Shown piece by piece: positions 49,368-62,618 of a stretch of DNA of 64,000 nt. Source of the DNA: Melanocharis versteri. Lineage: Eukaryota > Chordata > Aves > Passeriformes > Melanocharitidae. The DNA lies in assembly GCA_013397845.1 (NCBI GenBank), contig VZTG01000077.1, positions 140,967-204,966 on the forward strand. The letters run 5' to 3'. Positions within the stretch are counted from its first letter, which is position 1. Every line of letters begins with the position of its first letter. A model generated the notes under the pieces. That model was not told where the DNA came from. It ran no database searches and was given only the letters and a program-made list of their open reading frames with translations. A program made the position numbers and the translations under genes.

Positions 49368-50471
49368 TGTATTGGTTTGGCACGGCCTGGTTTTTCACAG
49401 CAAGGGGGCGACAGACATGGCTCCTGTGAGAAGCTGCTGGAAGCTTCCACCATGTCCAGCAAAGCCAATGGCTGATGGCTCTGAAGATAGACATGATGCT
49501 GGCCAAAACTGGGCCAATGAGAGAGGTCGGTAATGCCTCTGTGATGACATATTTAAGAAGAAAATCCAAACAAAGTCACAGGTTTTTACTTCTAGTTAGA
49601 GAGGAAGAGGAGGTGAGAACATGTGAGGGAAACAACATGGAGACACCAAGGTCAGTGAAGAAGGAGTGGGAGGAGGTGCTCCAGGTGCCAGAGCCGAGAT
49701 TCCTCTGCAGGCCGGGGTTATGACCATGGTGAAGCAGCTGTGCCCCTGCAGCACATGGGGATCCACGGGGGATGCAGAGATCCACCCGCAGCCCATGGGG
49801 ATCCACAGGGGATACAGAGATCCACCTGCAGCCTGTGGGGGAGGTGCACACGCTGGAGTGGGTGGATGCCTGGAGGAGGCTGTGATCCAGTGGGAGACCC
49901 GGTGGAGTGAGGGGGCCCCTGCTTCCAGGCTGGAGCAGCCTGTCCTTGGAGGACTGTACCCTGTGGAAAGAGAGACCCACGCCAGAGCAGTTTTGGGAGG
50001 ACTGTGTGCCCGTGGAGGGAGTTCACGTTGCAGCAGGTGCGGCTGCTGCTTGTGAGAGCCGACCCACATTGGAGAAGTTCGTGGAGAATTGTCACCCATG
50101 GGAGGGACCTCACAGGGGAAGGACTCCTCCCCATGAGCAGCGGAAGAAAATCTCGGTGATGAACTGACCGAAAACCCCATGCCCTGTCTCCCTGCGCTGT
50201 CAGTGGGAAGGAGGGAGGGCCTGGAGGGAAAAAGGTGTTTCAAGAGCTTATTTTACTTCTCATTATCCTCCTCTGATTCTATTAGTAACAAATTTCAGTT
50301 TGCAACTTTAAATTGAGCTTGTTTTGCCCTTGAAATATTTCTCCCTGTTCTTATCTCACTCATGAAGCCTTCATTAATTTATTTCCCTCTCCTCTATCTA
50401 GCTTTAGCAGGGGAGGTTGAATGAGTGACTCTTGTGGGAGCCTGGTGTTGGGCCAGTGTCAAACCATGACA
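49368..50471 (-). mobile_element. Solo LTR copy 2 (1104 bp), minus orientation
   Basis: Same family and exactly the same length as copy 1 but inverted: + strand starts TGTATTGGTTTGGCACGG and ends GTCAAACCATGACA. Flanked by GTACT at 49363-49367 and GTACT at 50472-50476, a perfect 5-bp target duplication that differs from that of copy 1, so this is a separate integration. The 215-codon chance frame is also intact (49596-50243 minus), with only a handful of changes, and the 40-bp tandem repeat is present at about 49745-49835. The perfect duplication and close similarity between copies imply both are fairly young. Confidence 0.9.
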
Positions 50472-50678
50472 GTACTCTATGAAATATGTATAATTGAGCC
50501 AATAAATTCTGCTGCACTTCAGGTGTGCTGAATAGATTCAAGCTGGCAACGGTGCTCGTTTTAGAGCTTGGCTGCTTTGTTCTGGCCCCTTCGTTCTTGA
50601 GGCGATCAAGGGCAACCATTTGTGTAAAGTCTTCCATCCAAAGCACAGTTACTGGAGTCTCAGGCTCTGAGTAGAACT
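50472..50678 (-). other. Exon-like open segment of unknown identity, minus strand
   Basis: On the minus strand TGTTTGTTGATTCCTTACAG looks like a good acceptor, followed by an open frame beginning FYSEPETPVTVLWMEDF and containing LFSTPEVQQNLLAQL, ending where LTR copy 2 inserts. The plus strand is also nearly free of stops here, so either strand may be the coding one. The frame does not carry on correctly across the LTR. I do not recognise the protein. It could be a relic of a gene or of an older element. Confidence 0.25.
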
Positions 50679-52063
50679 GTAAGGAATCAACAAACAATGT
50701 GACTGATGATTTTTATTCATAACATTTTATTTATTTATGAGGAGGTTGATTCCCACCACAAAGATCATAGAATCTTAAAACATAAGTTCTATGTAACCTC
50801 AGTATTTTATAGTACTTCCATCGGCATTCATGATAGAAAAAAGATAAGGATCTTTTCTTACTGCTTCCGCCTTAGGGTATTTATTATTATAATAATGGAT
50901 TGTGCGCCAAGAGAAAAGAGATGGTTGCATAGGATTAGCACAGTTTAGTGACTTAGTATTTTGAATTGTCCTAGAGGAACTCTCAAGAGTTCCTTCTGAC
51001 AAGAACCTTAGATTTGTAGCTATCTGGAAACATTTGACAAAGATTTCCAGGTAGTAGCTGCTTTTGAACATTTTGGAAAAGCACCTCTTAAATCCCTAAC
51101 TTTAGACAGAAGATAATATATTATGTCCATAGTAGAATATTAGCAGTGAAATAATAATGAACTTTAATTTTTCCCTCTGCTTAGGTGGGATTCAACCCAA
51201 AATGTAGAGAAGGACATAGTATCTGTAAGGAACAGTTAGATGAATATATAAAATTAATAATTAATGGCAGATTAAATGTACTAATTCTCAATATCACTGA
51301 AAGTTTTCGAGATTTTTTTAAAAGACGGTAGCAAGGCTTCTTTTTTTAAAATGTATTTCTTTCTCAAACTTTCTAACCAGAGGTGAGCAAATATGACATA
51401 GTGCTTAATTCTAGATCACAGATGCAGATATTCATTGTTCACTTCATGAGTTTCCTCAAATTTCTTTTTACATTTTAGCGTAGGGGTTTCTGTGAATGTC
51501 AGACTGCAATCCGAGCTCTATAAGGTCTCTGAGAGTACAGTTTTTGTTGAGATCCATGAAAACTGAACTTTTTTTAAAACTATACCTTAACTTGCTTCAT
51601 AAGCTTTCAGCTAATCTTCATAGTTTTCCTTCATCAGCAATGAATCCCTCTTTATTAGTTTCACATTTTTCTTCATAGATTGTCACAACTGCTCCACAGA
51701 AAAAAGACAGCTTTACAGGTTTAAGGATGTTGCTAGTTGGTGACTAAAAACACATACACTAAATACAAGCCTTTTGTCTATACATTTTCCTTATGTGCAA
51801 AAAAGCATATGTGTGAAGCTCTGGAATTTCTGGAAAAATTCAGTGTAAAACTCAGTAGCATCATATCCTTGAATAAAATCTGTAAAAGCATATAATGATA
51901 AACTCTGAATCCCAGTGAAGCTCCCTTCCAATTTCTAACTAAACCAAAGAATGCTTATAGGTACTGTGCTGAGCATCTTCATATGATGCTTTTGTCAGTC
52001 CAGAATACCTCAGTTAGACAGTAATTAGGGACTGCAAAAAGAACATCTGTTTACAGTTGCCAT
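50679..52063. other. Intergenic segment, nothing recognised
   Basis: AT-rich unique-looking DNA without repeat ends or coding signals that I can support. Confidence 0.55.
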
Positions 52064-53190
52064 ATCTTTGACACTGTCTCCCACAGCATATTCCTGGAAA
52101 AGCTGGCAGCCCGGGGCTTGGACAGGAGCACTCTTCGCTGGGTTAAGAACTGGCTGGATGGCTGGGCCCAGAGAGTGGTGGTGAATGGTGCTGCATCCAG
52201 CTGGCGGCCAGTCACTAGCGATGTCCCTCAGGGGTCTGTGCTGGGACCAGTTTTGTTTAATATTTTTATTGACGACATGGATGAGAGTATTGAGTCTATT
52301 ATTAGTAAATTTGCAGACGACACTAAGCTGGGAGCATGTGTCGATCTGTTGGAGGGTAGGAGGGCTCTGCAAAGGGTCTTGGAATGGCTGGATTGATGGG
52401 CAGAGTCCAATAAGATGAAGTTCAATAATTCCAAGTGCCGAGTCCTGCATTTTGGTCACAATAACCCCCTGCAAAGCTATAGGCTGGGGACAGAGTGGCT
52501 GGACAGTGCCCAGGCAGAAATGGACCTGGGGGTACTGGTCAACAGCCGACTGAACATGAGCCAGCAGTGTGCCCTGGCAGCCAAGAAGGCCAATGGCATC
52601 CTGGCCTGTATCAGGAATGGTGTGGCCAGCAGGACCAGGGAAGTCATTCTTCCCCTGTACTCGGCACTGGTGAGGCCGCACCTTGAGTGCTGTGTCCAGT
52701 TCTGGGCCCCTCAGATTAGGAAGGACATTGAAAATGCTTGAGTGTGTCCAGAGGAGGGCAACAAGGCTGGTGAGGGGCTTGGAACACAAGCCCTACGAAG
52801 AACAGCTGAGGGAGCTGGGGTTGTTCAGCCTGGAGAAAAGGAGACTCAGAGCTGACCTTATCGCTCCCTACAACTTCCTGAAAGGTGGTTGTAGTCAGGT
52901 GGGGATTGGTCTCTTTCTCCAGGCAGCAGCTGATAGAACGAGAGGACACAGTCTTAAGTTGCACCAAGGAAAATATAGGTTGAATATTAGGAAAAAGTTT
53001 TTTGCAGAAAGAATGATAAAGTACTGGAATGGTCTACCCAGAGAGGTGGTGGAGTCACCATCCCTGGATGTGTTTAAAAAGAGATTGGATGTGGTGCTTG
53101 GTGCCATGGCTTAGTTGAGGTTAGGGCATGGGTTGGACTTGATGATCTTGAAGGTCTCTTCCATCCTAGTGATTCTGTGATTCTGTGATC
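52064..53190 (+). mobile_element. CR1 LINE, 5'-truncated, with reverse transcriptase remnant
   Basis: Non-LTR retrotransposon fragment of about 1.13 kb. It starts inside the RT palm, at FDTVSH (the motif with the first catalytic Asp), then KNWLDGW, motif B PQGSVLGPVLFNIFIDD, and the catalytic FADD motif (SKFADDTKLG near 52307-52335). After a stop at 52394-52396 the frame moves: 52415-52741 covers the segment with CRVLHFGHNNP and ARPHLECC-type residues, and 52683-53114 the C-terminal part (LFSLEKRRLRADLI, YWNGLPREVVE). The 3' end is GATCTTGAAGGTCTC followed by ATTCTGTGATTCTGTGAT at 53171-53189, the CR1 tail. Frame shifts and stops make it inactive, but the reading is easy, so it is relatively young. 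Confidence 0.95.
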
Positions 53191-55518
53191 TAAGCATATA
53201 TTCGCTTCATGAAATAGCTTTGTTTGAGTACAAGGGCAGTTAAAACCAAGAGGAAGATTTCATTGCTTTTCAAGGTCAGTTTGCACTCTGCTTGCCTTTG
53301 TGCTGCTACACAGTCTTAAAAATCACTATGCACTAGAGTCCTTTCCAAGCCATATAGCAATGCATATACCTCCTCCCTCAAGCATGTTAGCAGAGGTAGA
53401 CTTGGGGTTATTTGGTATAAAAAAAATTCTAAAACAAGTCAAATTTTTCCCACAACTGGATGAGAATGGGAGAGGATGGTTCTTGGCCTTTGTAGATTCT
53501 GCTTGATTTCTGCAGTCACCTGATATCCTCTAGCCCTGCCTGGGGCACTCCTTTCATATCTTGTATATGGAAAGGAATTAAGCTCTTGCACATTTTGCTT
53601 CTGCATGTCAAATAACCCTCACCAGTTTGACACAGGGGCTTGCAGTCTGTTCCCTCCTATGAAGTCTGGATTCCAAGAGACTAGTACAGCTATAAAGCAC
53701 CCTAATAAAAAATATATTCTTCCTGAAATTTTGTCCTGCTTAAAATTGGCTTGATACCACTGCTCTAACTCTTTCCTCTTTGGTTCTTTTTCTGCTGGTT
53801 GACCACTCACTAATATGAGTCACTCTGTAGAGTTGCATCTTTAGACTTGGGAAATGCTTTCGGCCCTTGCCAAAGAGAGTGGCGTAGGAAAAGTGGGCTG
53901 TGAGAGCAGGGACATCTTACAGAGTCTTCTACAAGGCTCTTGTATTTTCATACGTAAGTGTACTGTTTGTGTGCGTTTGCATTGTTGGGTCTTTTAAAAA
54001 AAATCATTAATTTGCTTATTGGGGAACACTTGGATTCACTCACATTTTAAATCAGTGTTGCAGGGATGAGGGGAAACCCAAAAAGGAAGGACATAGACAT
54101 CCATTTCTTTTTCTTTCATCCTGGAAATGTGACTTAAAAGTTAAACCTTTACCTTAAGACAAAAGTAATACACACTTTCTCTACCAAAAGAAAGCATCAT
54201 AAATTGATGTTTGCAGTCAACACATGCTGGAATGTCTGACAACATACTTGACTAAAATCTACCACTTTTCTCTTTCCTTTTTTGGTGTAGAGTATCAGAC
54301 TAGATCTTAAGCATAAAACTTTGAGTGATATATGAATTAGTCTGCCACCATGAGTGCATGTGTTGATGTGTAAGAAATATATGGTAACCTGTATGTGATT
54401 CCATGAACGTACCAATACTACTTTCCCTCGATTGTGTCCTTCAAACAAGAAAAGAACATACCTAAACTTTGCCTAGACACATGGACTATATCTAGTGATA
54501 AATACATGAGTAATGATTTTAGGATTTCATTTACAGTGAAATGCCACATCACAGTCAAATAAATAGAGAATAGAAATTTGAAAACTAAAGGTAAAAATCA
54601 ATTATGTAACATGATAATGAAGTTCTAGGAAGTTCTAACAATTAAATTGCCAGAGTTATATTGAAAAACAAGAACATTTGACACACTGTTAGAACAAATA
54701 TAATTCTGGTATGTCAGTTAACAATAAGTGAACTATGTAATATCTTTATTTTTGGATTTGAAATAGTGTGATTTGAAGAAAAACTTCATAAAATTATATA
54801 AAACTTCTGCTTTCCTTGTGGCTGACTGTATTTAGTGAAGGCTGTAGGAATAATTGAACAGAAATCATCACACAGGCTGTATAGGTTTCATCCCATTAAC
54901 CATAGTGAAAATCAGGAAATAAGTGAAGATGTGGTTAACGTCCAGAATTTTGCTGATGTATTGTGTTGCCAACAAATCTTGTTGCCATAAATTATCTTTA
55001 TTCACTGGTGTTTCAAAAATGGTTACCATATTTTTCAAGACACATCAGTGTCTGAGAATGTTAATGTTTTAATCCCATACTAGAAGAGAACGACAATGAG
55101 AAGAGGATTTCATGTTCCCAGGCTTTTATTGTCCTCTGATATCCATTCATGGTGAATCAAATGTATTCTTGTTCATTACCAGCTTTAAAACAAATCAGCA
55201 GACAGTGAGCCTTTCCAGGGAAACACTGGACTTGTGCAGTGATTAAGACGCCAGCCAGCCCTTGGCAGCTCCTGGCCAGCAATTGGAGCACATGGGAGAT
55301 TTTATGACTGGTTGTGGAGAAAAAAGCTCTACAGGTGGAAAAAGTGGAAGAGTAAATGGCAAGTATAATTGCCTCATGCTGACTCCTTAAAAAAGCTAAA
55401 AATTCCTGCACATACTGAGATCTCCCACAGGTCTCAGTAGATGTGTTGGTGTGTGTGTATCCCTTCCATAGGACTTGCATATTAATGAATTCCAAACGAG
55501 GTTGTGTGAAAAAGGCAT
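53191..55518. other. Intergenic segment, nothing recognised
   Basis: AT-rich DNA with no supported gene or element. Confidence 0.55.
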
Positions 55519-55533
55519 ATATATATATATATN
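55519..55533. repeat. (AT)n microsatellite ending in an N
   Basis: Seven AT units at 55519-55532 followed by a single N at 55533. The N probably marks an unresolved repeat length rather than one unknown base. Confidence 0.7.
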
Positions 55534-58500
55534 AAGAGGTTGGAAATTTTAATTGGATTAGAAGTGGGTCATACTGTTCTTCAGAAATATTACTGATTGT
55601 CATGAGATTTTTCCAGAATGAAGTATAACTGATTTGTCATGGCTGTGCATCCTGTAGATTTACATGATAATTCATCTAAGATATTTGGGGCTTTACTTTT
55701 CTTTTAGAGCTCCTCTTATTCTTCTTTTCATTGAAGATGTAAATACAACACAAACCTCATTTATCAAATTCGTTAATCTCTGGATTAACAGGAACTGTTA
55801 ACTGATTTGCAGAGCTTGTTTTGAGAGCTATTAAGTTTCACCTCTTTCCTCGTACTTTGATTAAATAGTGATTTTTAGGATTACTGCATAGTTAAAATTC
55901 TTTTCAGTGTAGAAACCATTGTTTTGGAGACTTTCTATGAATTGTGGCAGAAGCAGTACTGCATTTTCATTTACTTGTAAATGCTCTTTTTTTAAATACT
56001 TTTATTTTATACTCACTATTCCATTTTAGTACTCTTTTAAGATATTGGACACTCTAGTGTTTGTGTGAATGAGAAGATGTGGGTCTGAGTTGAATTTCAT
56101 GTCTGATGTTCATCTAATTCAACAAGCTGTGTAATTTACAAAGGAGTGAAAAAATCTCAGTGGAGCTGTGTTTTCATTTTAGGCTAGTCCTGTCCTTTTT
56201 TAATCTAGGTCAGAAAATGGTTTTATTAATTATGGGTTTAAATAAATTTAAATGGTATTTTTTCTTCTGTAATTAATTCTATTATGAAGAATCCTGTGGC
56301 ATTTAACAGGAAAGAGACCAATAAGGTTTTCTACATAAATTACTTTAGAAAAGTGCATATTTCAAAGGAATTATCTATTTTTTAAAGAAAGTCTTTGAAT
56401 CCTTCCCAAGAATGGTATTTCAGGTATAGGATTTTTAATTCAATGCAAGGAGATACTTTAGGGTGACTATATCTTTGTGATATTTGAATATAACATCTCA
56501 AAAGGGTTTCCATTATAAGATGTCCTATTATAATATAAGTTGTGACATTATCTTTCAGGTGAGTCAGTTCTGCAGATTTGAATTTAAACATGAGGTGAAA
56601 AATGTTGGTTTGTTTTAGTAGAACCATAACAGAGATAGGAAGGGAAGAAATTACTCTTACCTTTTGGATGTTTAAAATGTGCATGGCTTTGGCTGACCAT
56701 GACCTGGAACTACACTTTGACTTTGAGCCACATTTGGTTATGTGAAAAGCTACCAGCTGCAGGCAGAGTCATTTAAGCACTTAAGTATAAAAGGTGAGTG
56801 AAATGTAACCTGGCACTCTCTTACACACTTTAACAGGTGTCCAAACACATAACAAAAATGCCTTTTGAAGTTTTTGTCAGATTACATGAGATGCATACAT
56901 ATATTTAAATCAAAATAAATTAATATTTTTATTCCTAAGGGAGGAACTATGACTCCTTTTCTGTCTATTACTATATTTTGGTTTATCAAACCCAGTCAAC
57001 TTGTGAAAATAGATTTACTGTTGGTATCACAGCTGTTTGTGCTTGGCTGAGCAGCCTTAAAATATTTTTGATCATTACGTATGTACTTACAAGTTTAGGA
57101 TTAGCTGCCCCTTTGGCCTTTTCTCGACAAAATATGTAATTTATGGGAATTAAAAAAAAAAGATGATGCCTGGTGTGCATAACAAGAAAGGGGAGAGTGT
57201 TGGTCCTGTTTTTGCAGTAACTCAGCTGAATTGTGGACAGAAAAGAATTGTTTCATATGACAGCTTTGGGTCACAGGAGAAACATTACTTCTGAGCGCAG
57301 ATACTGAATGTCAGTGCTGCCTCTCTTATACTCCCACCAGAGACTTGGTAGCAGAAAATAGTCTTCAGAGGTTTAAAGTGTTTTAAATGTTAGAAAGAAG
57401 AAGCTGAATCACACCTACGTCCTGCAACATGTGACACATGCCTCAATCTTGGCCCATGCTTAGTGAAGGGATACATGATGCTTACTATTTAACAATCCAT
57501 CATGCCTTTACCCTTTTTTCCCCTTAATTCCCTTTAGGACGAAAGACATCATTCAAAACTTCTAGGAAAGTGTTCCAGAGCAGAATTCAGCATACATTTA
57601 ATCCTTATTTTGTTAGCGAAGTCTCTTGTGAGATAAGTAATTGGCTTTCTCCTTGCCAAAGTCTGCTTTGATGTCTAACTTACTCTGCTAAACACAAGTC
57701 TTAGCATCCTGTTTTCAGGGTGGGTATTTTTAAGTGAGATACTGCAATGCCATTTCTGATATCAAAATCACTTTATATCTCTATACTGTAAAAAGACTGA
57801 TTACAGTAGAATACAGTGTTCACATGTCATGATAAGTGTGGAATGACTTCAGCATGCATGACAGCCTGCAGCCATGGGCTTCCATTGAATAATTTTTATT
57901 CTAGTGAGTCTTCAAAAAAAAATTCCTCCCAGTTCGTTCTCATCATCAAGTCTGAGATGTTAAACTGGAGATAATAATGATTTTCTGAAAGTTGTCTGTT
58001 ATTAAAAAGTCAGAAGTACTAATGGTTGAATATTCAGCTTGTGTGGAATAGTAGCATCTGCAACATAATTGTGTCAGAATAGCAGGATGTGCATAGCTGT
58101 CCTGGATTCTGCCAAGCTGCTCTTTCCTTCTAAAAAAGCTAAGATCCAACAGATAAGAATAGTCTCCAAGTAATGGCTCACTGTTCCCTGGAATGTCTCT
58201 GGAAACGTTCCAGAGTAAAGGAAATAATTTTGAGCCCTAGGAAGTGTCAGTCTTGGAATGAGGAGGGAAGGTTTTTTCACTGAGATTGTCACTGGTCAAA
58301 ACAGCCTTGTGAAGGAAGCTTGTGCTGACAGCATGCTTGGGAGAGCAGAGCTCCAGCTGGAGCTTGTGCCAGACACCTGTTTATAGCCATAGTCCTGGAT
58401 CAATATCTAATGTTTCTCCCTTTCATTTGTTCAATAAAGCTACAGGACCCCAGAAGCACCCTGGGCCTTATTAAGAGGGTGAACTGAATATTCATGAAAA

Positions 58501-58589
58501 TGGGAAGACTAGGAGCCAAGTGAAGCACATGGTCTAAGGCTGAATTTGAGTTATCTGTTTGATACAGGGGATTTTTCTGTTGAAATAAG
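55534..58589. other. Intergenic segment, nothing recognised
   Basis: Unique-looking AT-rich DNA. No exon, repeat end or RNA gene was seen. Confidence 0.55.
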
Positions 58590-59062
58590 GATGTCCAGAG
58601 AAGGGCAACAAGGCTAGTGTAGGGTCTGGAACATAAGCCCTATGAAGAATAGCTGAGGGAGCTGGAGTTGTTTGGCCTGGAGAAAAGGAGGCTCAGGGGA
58701 GACCTTATCACTCTCTATAACTAACTGAAAGGAGGTTGTAGCCGGGTGGGGGTTGGTCTCTTCTCCCTGGCAACCACTGACAGAACGAGAGGACACAGAT
58801 GTGCATGGGGAAGTTTAGTTTAGACATCAGGAAAAAAGTCTTCACTGGAAGAGTGATTGGGCACTGGAATGGGCTGTCCAGGGAAGTGGTGGAGTCACGA
58901 TCCCTGGACATGTTAAAAAAAAGACTGGACATGGCACTCAGTGCCGTGTTTATTTGATGAGGTGGTGTTAGGTCATAGGTTGGACTTGATGATCTCAAAG
59001 GTCTTTTCCAACCTAGTTCGTTCTGTTATTCTGTGATTCTGTGATTCTGTGATTCTGTGATC
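58590..59062 (+). mobile_element. CR1 LINE 3' end, + strand
   Basis: 5'-truncated copy starting GATGTCCAGAGAAGGGCAAC. It carries the C-terminal ORF2 remnant in broken frame (LFGLEKRRLRGDLI, then a stop; WNGLSREVVE-like with changes) and ends in five to six units of the 8-mer TTCTGTGA at about 59021-59062. It covers the same region as the last 450 bp of the copy at 52064-53190, in the same orientation. Confidence 0.93.
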
Positions 59063-62000
59063 TGTCTATGAGTACATTATCAGAGTTTAGTCCATGGACC
59101 CAAGCTATCAATGCTGTTGTAGAATAATTTGTAACGGGGTTGACCTGTGTCTAGTATGGTGGGGGAAATTACACAATAATATGTTAGAGCCAGATAAACC
59201 TGTGCTTTGTTGTTAGTGTGATGTATGTTGAGGGAATGAGAGGGCTGACTTGAATTTTATTGTGGGCTCTTATGCCTGTGAATCTGGGCAGAACACGTCC
59301 CTGGGCTTCTGGTGTGCCCTGTCAATATCATGGCATAAGACTCTACTGCTTTCTACAAGTCACTACCCATCTCCATCTTCATCACTGTGTGTTCAATAGG
59401 GAGGCATCTGGGGAAATTCTTCTATATATTAAACACAAGTAGTCTTTCATAAATGCAGCATCCTCTAGTTGCTTTGCCACCACTGAGTGACCTCTGGGGA
59501 GGAGAAAACTCTTTCAATTTAGAGGTTCTTTTTTTTTTTTAACTGAATTGGGGCTTGTTTTAGGATGTTTGTAAGCATCTTTTGTACCTGAGATGCCCTG
59601 ACACAGCAGACAAAATAGTGAGCAAATGCTTTTGAAGATCAAGATAGGAAAAAAGGGCATCCTCTTGTCCTTGAACATTGGAGTATTCTTATCCAGGAAA
59701 CCTGAGAAGTGATCAGTATGCTATTTAATTCTGACTGATAAATTAAAAAGGCATAGCAATCCCATCAAATTATTACAAGGTAAAAAAAATTAAATAAATT
59801 GAAGTTAGAAATGTTCAGATTAATTTCACTACTGTTTTTTTTCTCAGCCTAATTTATGTTGGTTGTTTGGAGTATTTCAAATGCAAAATACTTTGTACTC
59901 ATGTGTAAACTGTATTTTTTGAGTTCATTTTTCAAACCATATGTGCATTAACCTTTACTAAAATGAAATCTTCAATTTCTTGTTTTGAACGGTGTGAAAT
60001 TCTGACCTTGTACATTTGTCTTCTGTAACCTGCTCTGTGGGCTTGGTTTTGGTGGGGTTGTTTTATGTCCATCAGAGATTTGCACTAACTTTGCAGCTAA
60101 TCGAATATTAATTTATTTCTCATAAGTTTATTGTTTGCAGTTAGAAGTATTTATCAGGTTGGATGCTATACTAATTTTTCACTCAAAAGGATGTGCAGTG
60201 CATGTGTTGCTGGCTGAGCTAAGTGACAGCAAGAGGTCCATGAATGCCCAAGACCTTCGTTTCAGCTGTGAGTGTTCCTGAAGTCCACAATCACCTCATC
60301 CAGGTGTCATAAGGCTCTAAAACATAAAAGTAATTATAAAATTCCAAGTCAACATTAGCATACTCCTTGCACTGAGGCAAATCCTCAATTCTGTTACACT
60401 TTTATCATTAAAAGAGTGTTGTTTATATTGTCCAGAAAAGCTGCAGAGGCTTGGTGTAAGCTACAGGCCAGGGAAAGCTACATGGAGTCTTCCCACTGGT
60501 AACAGCACTTCCTTTTCAATCCTAGTACTTCTTGAGAGTGTGATTGTAGCCTTTCTGACTCAAAAATATGTATTTTATTTATTTCAGCTACTATTTCCAA
60601 TGCATCTTTCATCATAGTATTTTAGCATATGAATAGCCCCAGTGAGTGCACGTTGAATCAGATCAGAGCTTATAATAAGACATCTGTCAAGAAAATATGC
60701 TTACTTATAATTTAAATATTGTACTCAGATACAAATGTGAATCCTCACAATATTATGCATTGGTTTAGAACAAATGGAATGATATTTATCTCTTTTCTCT
60801 TTCTTAGTACTGTATCCTACAAAAGGAATGCTTAATGCCTCCATTACATGACTTTAGTGCCTGCATCCTTTCAAACCCTGGGACTGCAAACAGTCTTGCT
60901 TCTGGACTGCCCTTTGCTTTCTTGTCCTGTAATTATTTTGGCAATTCTACCACTGTAAGGAAGAGAGGACTTAGTCCTTTATGCAAGTCCCCAGTGTTTT
61001 GAAAGAAGGCTCTAGAGCTGTATACTAAAGGTTACAGGTGTAATACTGGATGAACATACCTGCAGACATGTATCATTGAACCAGAAATTTGAAAAATTCC
61101 AAGTACTCCAGGCTTCTTTGAGCCAAGGATTCATTCTTTTCAGAGTATCTACCATTTCATACTCGAATTTACATGGGGGCAGCCAACCAAGTAGGCTACA
61201 CTGCTTCATAACTGAATTATTTCATTTTAACGGAAATCACCTGTGACTACAAAGGCGTTTGCTTTGCATTTAGTATTTCAGACTGAATATTTTGGCCTTC
61301 TACTGTGTTCCTCTATTGCTCTCCAGCAGCAAAAGGCAAGAATAGATAAAAGATTCCTTTCTTCTAGGTGTCTGTGGGAGTTCTCTGGATGGTGCACATT
61401 AGCCCTCACTTCTCACACATGGCTGGCTGATGGCATTAGCTATATAGATATGCGACTGATATTCCACTGTAGCAAATTTTTGCCCCATGCAAATTTTCTA
61501 AATGTACAGCCCCAGCAGCATATCTCTCCCGATTCATCAGTTTCTTCTGTAGCTGTTCTTGCTACAACCCTCCACTATTACAACCTTTATTTTTATGTGA
61601 GGAGAAAAAAAAAGGTTTCTCTTCCTCTGTCTAGTAGAAGCCTTTGAAATAGACTCTTTCTTACGTAACTCTGTGTCTGACAGCTGCTGGGTTTCTGTCC
61701 TCCTTTGCTGGAGCATATTTAGTCAGTTTAAAAGGTTGGTGGTGATGTGGTTTTATTAAGAGTGGTAGAGTTGTGAGTTAGCATATGGCTTTTGAGAGAC
61801 TGTTGTAAGCCTTGATGTGATTATTTCTTTCAGCAGCTCATTTCTTGGTTATCTTTGCAGACGTATTTTTCATACTTCAGGAATATCCCCACAAACCCCA
61901 CAGTTCTTGGACAAGAAAGGTGAGTCTTACAGTGAATGTGGAGACTTGCTTTTCAAAACATTGCACTAAAACACAAGCTAAAATTATTTTTCTATGCCTA

Positions 62001-62618
62001 TGTATGGTGTAGATATATCCCACCTCTTCCTGTGAATCCAATGTAATAGTTCAGTTGGTTCTGTCAAAAAAACTGAAACATCTATGTCAGGGTGCTGTCT
62101 CATGCTCATAAACTTCAGCTTGACAATGTTGAAGGTAACAGAAATAGGTTTTGCAATCAAAAGTCAGAGCAAGGGTAACTACAAAGCTCTGTGATATTTT
62201 GCTCCATTGCAAGTTGTTTTTTTGAATGATGCTGCTGTTGTATTGAACAATACAAGATTGCAGTCATTTCTGGTCTGTGTATTGTGTGCCTGCAGAATTA
62301 ATTTTCACATGTTGAAGCTTTTCTCTATGCATCTTGTGCTCATGCCGATTTTCAGTCTTTTTCTGGTTTTAGGCAGGTAAGTCCTATAAAATAGCCTTAT
62401 GTGTAAATGTGAAGGCCAAATCCTAGAACTGTTTTTCAGCTGAAATCAGTAAAGCAAAACCTGTAGCCCTCATTCAGTGAAAGATCTGCTTATCTGAGTC
62501 CGGATCCAGCTCTGTGTTACTTATTTTCTTTCAGTGGATGTACATCCCCTCCTTTCTCCCTCCCAAAGGAAATCTGACAGCTTGTCTGTTCCAAAGGCTG
62601 TGAAATATTGGCAAGTTT
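59063..62618. other. Intergenic segment, nothing recognised
   Basis: AT-rich DNA between the CR1 and the retroviral LTR. The 134-codon ORF at 61243-61647 has no recognised feature. No other element ends seen. Confidence 0.55.

Noticed and set aside
46685..50471. A large inverted segmental duplication (mirror-image ORFs of 215, 138 and 134 codons on opposite strands)
   Set aside because: The repeated part ends exactly at LTR termini and each copy has a different target-site duplication, so these are two insertions of one LTR family and the ORFs are LTR sequence.
61243..61647. 134-codon ORF between the second plus-strand CR1 and the provirus
   Set aside because: No family signature, ends in a poly-Lys run from an A-tract, no promoter or splice context.
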